Source: DATBHW01 sp046704085
GTDB lineage: Bacteria > Chloroflexota > Ktedonobacteria > Ktedonobacterales > DATBGS01
Length of the DNA: 23,836 nt
Direction of reading: 5' to 3'
NCBI GenBank assembly: GCA_046704085.1
Contig: JBJKSJ010000074.1
Span: 1 to 23,836, forward strand
The notes under the pieces were generated by a model. The model had not been told where the DNA came from, searched no databases, and worked only from the letters and a program-made list of their open reading frames with translations. Made by a program: the position numbers and the translations under genes. Below are positions 21,899-23,836 of the stretch, piece after piece. How positions within the stretch are numbered: position 1 is the first letter of the stretch; each line of letters opens with the position of its first letter.

Positions 21899-22363
21899 AT
21901 GGACACACAAAACATTCCTGCCCTTGACGCGAAGCTGGCGGAAATACAAGGCAAATGCGTCTGCTACAACATTCGCAAGGCGGCCCGGCTTGTCACCCAG
22001 CTTTATGACGCGACCCTGGAACCCAGCGGCTTGCTCGGCACGCAGTTTGTGCTGCTGGCGACCATTGGGCGCATAGGGGCAGCCAATGTCACGCGCCTGG
22101 GGCAAAAGATGGGCATGGACCGCACGACCGTCACGCGCAATCTGAGGCCGCTGGAGCGCCAGGGATTCATCGAGATGGATGCCGGGCTTGATCGGCGCAC
22201 CCATATCGTGCGCCTCACCGAGCAAGGTCGCCAGGCCATTCAGGCGGCGCTGCCGTTCTGGCAGCAGGCGCAAGCCGATGTGATTAGCCGCTTTGGGCAA
22301 GACCGCACGACCGCGCTCTTGACCGAGCTGCAAGCGTTGGAGGCGCAGGTGCAGCCTGCCTGA
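21899..22363 (+). CDS. MarR-family transcriptional regulator
   Basis: A 154-residue winged-helix repressor with the usual MarR layout. The N-terminal dimerisation helix contains CVCYNIRKAARLVTQLYD (Cys20, Cys22), the recognition region is about 63-85 (NVTRLGQKMGMDRTTVTRNL), and the wing is about 94-106 (DAGLDRRTHIVRL). The C-terminal helices complete the dimer interface. The two close cysteines recur in this subgroup and could sense oxidants or thiol-reactive compounds (inference). An earlier in-frame ATG at 21773 would run through the decarboxylase end and the promoter, so ATG 21899 is chosen. The transcript is probably leaderless. It precedes the MFS exporter by 57 nt and most likely represses both genes. 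Confidence 0.92.
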   Translation: MDTQNIPALDAKLAEIQGKCVCYNIRKAARLVTQLYDATLEPSGLLGTQFVLLATIGRIGAANVTRLGQKMGMDRTTVTRNLRPLERQGFIEMDAGLDRRTHIVRLTEQGRQAIQAALPFWQQAQADVISRFGQDRTTALLTELQALEAQVQPA

Positions 22364-22386
22364 TGCGCTTCTTTTTGTCCCTAAAT

Positions 22387-22402
22387 GCGTGTAGTTACAC
22401 GC
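22387..22402 (+). promoter_or_regulatory. Candidate MarR operator before the MFS gene
   Basis: A 16-bp palindrome GCGTGTA-GT-TACACGC lies between marR and the exporter gene, ending just before the exporter ribosome site AAGGAG (22409-22414). The core GTGTA, 2 nt, TAC is shared with GTGTATATAC in the marR -10 region (21882-21891). MarR dimers commonly bind palindromes of this size. Confidence 0.5.
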
Positions 22403-22420
22403 TCTCTCAAGGAGTAAGAC

Positions 22421-23836
22421 ATGTTCGCACAGGACCGAGGGAAAAAACTTGCCACGCTGGCCGTCACCTGTATCGGCCTCTTTATGGTGCTGCTCGACAT
22501 GACGATTGTGAACGTCGCGCTGCCGACAATCCAATCTGACCTGCATGCCAGCCTATCTGGCTTACAATGGGTGGTGGATGCGTATACGCTGCCCTTTGCC
22601 GCTCTGCTGCTCACCGCCGGAACGCTAGGGGATCGCTACGGGCGCAAGCGCGTCTTTCTGGTTGGTCTGGTCGGTTTCACGCTCGGCTCGGCCCTGTGCG
22701 GCCTCGCGCCGAGCCTGGGCTGGCTTATCGCCGGGCGCGTCTTGCAGGGCGCGGGCGGCGCGGCGCTCTCGCCGGGCAGCCTCTCGCTGCTGGCGGCAGC
22801 CTTCCCCGACAACCGCGAGCGCACGCAGGCGATTGGCATCTGGGCGGGCATCTCCGGTCTGGCGCTGGCCGCCGGGCCGCTGATCGGCGGGCTGCTCATT
22901 CAGGTTTCAAGCTGGCCTGCCATCTTCTTTGTCAACCTGCCCATCGGCGTCGTCGCGTTCATCTTTGGCTGGCGCATTCTGGCCGAGTCGCGCAACCCGC
23001 ACGCCCGGCGTATCGATCTGCCTGGTCAGGCGCTGGTAATTGCCGGGCTGGGCGCGCTGACCTACGCCCTCATCGAGGGCGCATCCTATGGCTGGACCTC
23101 GCCGCTGATCCTTTCCCTCTTTACTGGTGCTGCCGTCTTGCTCGTGGCTTTCCTACTCCTGGAGTCGCGCGTGCGCGAACCGCTGCTGCCCTTGTCGCTG
23201 TTCAGAAGCGTCACCTTCTCCACTGCCAATGTCGCGTCAGCCCTGCTTGGCTTTGCTCTGGTGGGCACCGTCTTCTTTATCTCCCAATATTTCCAGAGTG
23301 TGCAGGGGTACTCGGCGCTTGGCTCCGGCCTGCGCACCCTGCCTTCCACCATTGGCACCTTTATCATGGCGCCGCTTGCCGGGCAACTGGCCGCACGCCT
23401 TGGCCCGCGCGTACCCATTACTCTGGGCGGGCTGCTCTCTGGTGTCGCGCTGCTCCTGTTCACCAGACTGGACCCAACAACTGGCTACGCCAGCATCTGG
23501 TGGGATTTGGGCATTTTTGGTATCGGCATCGGTTTAATGATTAGTCCGCTGACTGCTGCGGTACTCTCCGCCACGCCGCCGGAGCGGGCCGGGCTGGGAT
23601 CATCGATGGTGAACACCAGCCGCCAGATCGGCAGCGTCTTTGGCATTGCCCTATTGGGCGCGCTGGTGCAGCAGCTATTCACCAGCAACCTGCTCAGCAA
23701 CTTGACCGGCCTGGGCGTGCCCGCGCAGGTTAGCCAGAAGATCGCCACGACCATCGCCAGCGCGGGCGCAGAGGCTGGCAGCATCCACCTGCCCGGCAGA
23801 TTGCCCATCACGCCAGCAACGCTACATCTCACCATC
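22421..23836 (+). CDS. DHA2-family MFS multidrug exporter (3' end outside window)
   Basis: The first 472 residues of a drug:H+ antiporter of the 14-helix EmrB/QacA type; no stop is reached before the window ends. ATG 22421 has AAGGAG 6 nt upstream. Helix 1 contains the DHA2 hallmark LLDMTIVNVALPTIQSDL (about 25-42). The A motif is GDRYGRKRVF (about 69-78), motif B follows in GRVLQGAGGAALSPGSLSLL, and the antiporter motif C appears as GLALAAGPLIGGLL. Later segments (YFQSVQGYSALGSGLRTLP, GLGSSMVNTSRQIGSVFGIALLGAL) are also typical of this group. A dozen or more hydrophobic segments can be counted. The substrate is unknown. Regulation by the upstream MarR protein is the usual arrangement for exporters of toxic hydrophobic compounds. 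Confidence 0.92.
   Translation, partial: MFAQDRGKKLATLAVTCIGLFMVLLDMTIVNVALPTIQSDLHASLSGLQWVVDAYTLPFAALLLTAGTLGDRYGRKRVFLVGLVGFTLGSALCGLAPSLGWLIAGRVLQGAGGAALSPGSLSLLAAAFPDNRERTQAIGIWAGISGLALAAGPLIGGLLIQVSSWPAIFFVNLPIGVVAFIFGWRILAESRNPHARRIDLPGQALVIAGLGALTYALIEGASYGWTSPLILSLFTGAAVLLVAFLLLESRVREPLLPLSLFRSVTFSTANVASALLGFALVGTVFFISQYFQSVQGYSALGSGLRTLPSTIGTFIMAPLAGQLAARLGPRVPITLGGLLSGVALLLFTRLDPTTGYASIWWDLGIFGIGIGLMISPLTAAVLSATPPERAGLGSSMVNTSRQIGSVFGIALLGALVQQLFTSNLLSNLTGLGVPAQVSQKIATTIASAGAEAGSIHLPGRLPITPATLHLTI

Noticed and set aside
22567..23544. A 325-codon frame inside the MFS gene
   Set aside because: Out of frame with the exporter, whose true frame begins at 22421 and runs off the window without a stop. 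The shadow is Ala/Arg/Trp rich and has no domain.

Overview
The window reads as one continuous piece of a GC-rich bacterial chromosome. Genes are densely packed on both strands. They carry strong Shine-Dalgarno sequences, and stop/start codons overlap inside operons. No rRNA, tRNA, CRISPR array, transposase or phage gene was found. The gene mix fits a soil or thermophilic Chloroflexota member, perhaps of the Ktedonobacteria: lipoproteins with beta-propeller or SecD-like domains, sigma factors with SnoaL-like tails, an R2-like ligand-binding oxidase, and many short GC-rich palindromic repeats. This assignment is inference from content only.

Region 1 (1-5600, minus strand) is a complete branched-chain-amino-acid-type ABC importer in the order livF-livG-livH-livM-substrate-binding lipoprotein. 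It is read from a good sigma-A-type promoter at 5546-5574. Region 2 (5594-7543, minus strand) is a two-gene operon. An R2lox-type diiron/Mn-Fe oxidase is followed, with stop/start overlap, by a NagD-like HAD phosphatase. A strong promoter precedes it and a long hairpin plus T-tract terminator follows it. Region 3 (7658-10114) has two plus-strand lipoprotein genes, a streptogramin-lyase-like beta-propeller and a free-standing SecD periplasmic-domain protein. Each is preceded by a copy of a two-hairpin repeat. A convergent DUF402 gene lies beyond them.

Region 4 (10291-18391, plus strand) is a 2-oxoacid dehydrogenase cluster: E1-alpha, E1-beta, E2, a small membrane protein and, after an interruption, E3. 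The E2 linkers contain three in-frame 69-bp copies of the dispersed repeat. The interruption is a divergent pair consisting of an ECF41 sigma factor (minus) and an atypical SDR/NmrA-like oxidoreductase (plus). The SDR gene has an ECF41-like promoter. E3 keeps its disulfide and His-Glu active site but has a degenerate NAD-binding glycine motif.

Region 5 (18526-20170) has a carbon-nitrogen hydrolase and a four-helix membrane protein. Region 6 (20209-21813) is a second sigma factor with a SnoaL-like tail, divergent from a carboxymuconolactone decarboxylase/AhpD-like gene. That gene is interrupted by an in-frame TAG just before its CxxC motif. Between the two lie apparent head-to-head ECF41-type promoters. 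Region 7 (21838-23836) is a MarR regulator, probably translated from a leaderless transcript, followed by a DHA2-type multidrug MFS exporter that runs off the end of the window. Both genes have a related palindrome near their starts.

The most notable items are the repeats accommodated as protein linkers in E2, the R2lox-phosphatase operon, the mirror-image ECF promoters beside a nonsense-interrupted target gene, the E3 with the altered NAD site, and the SecD-domain lipoprotein.
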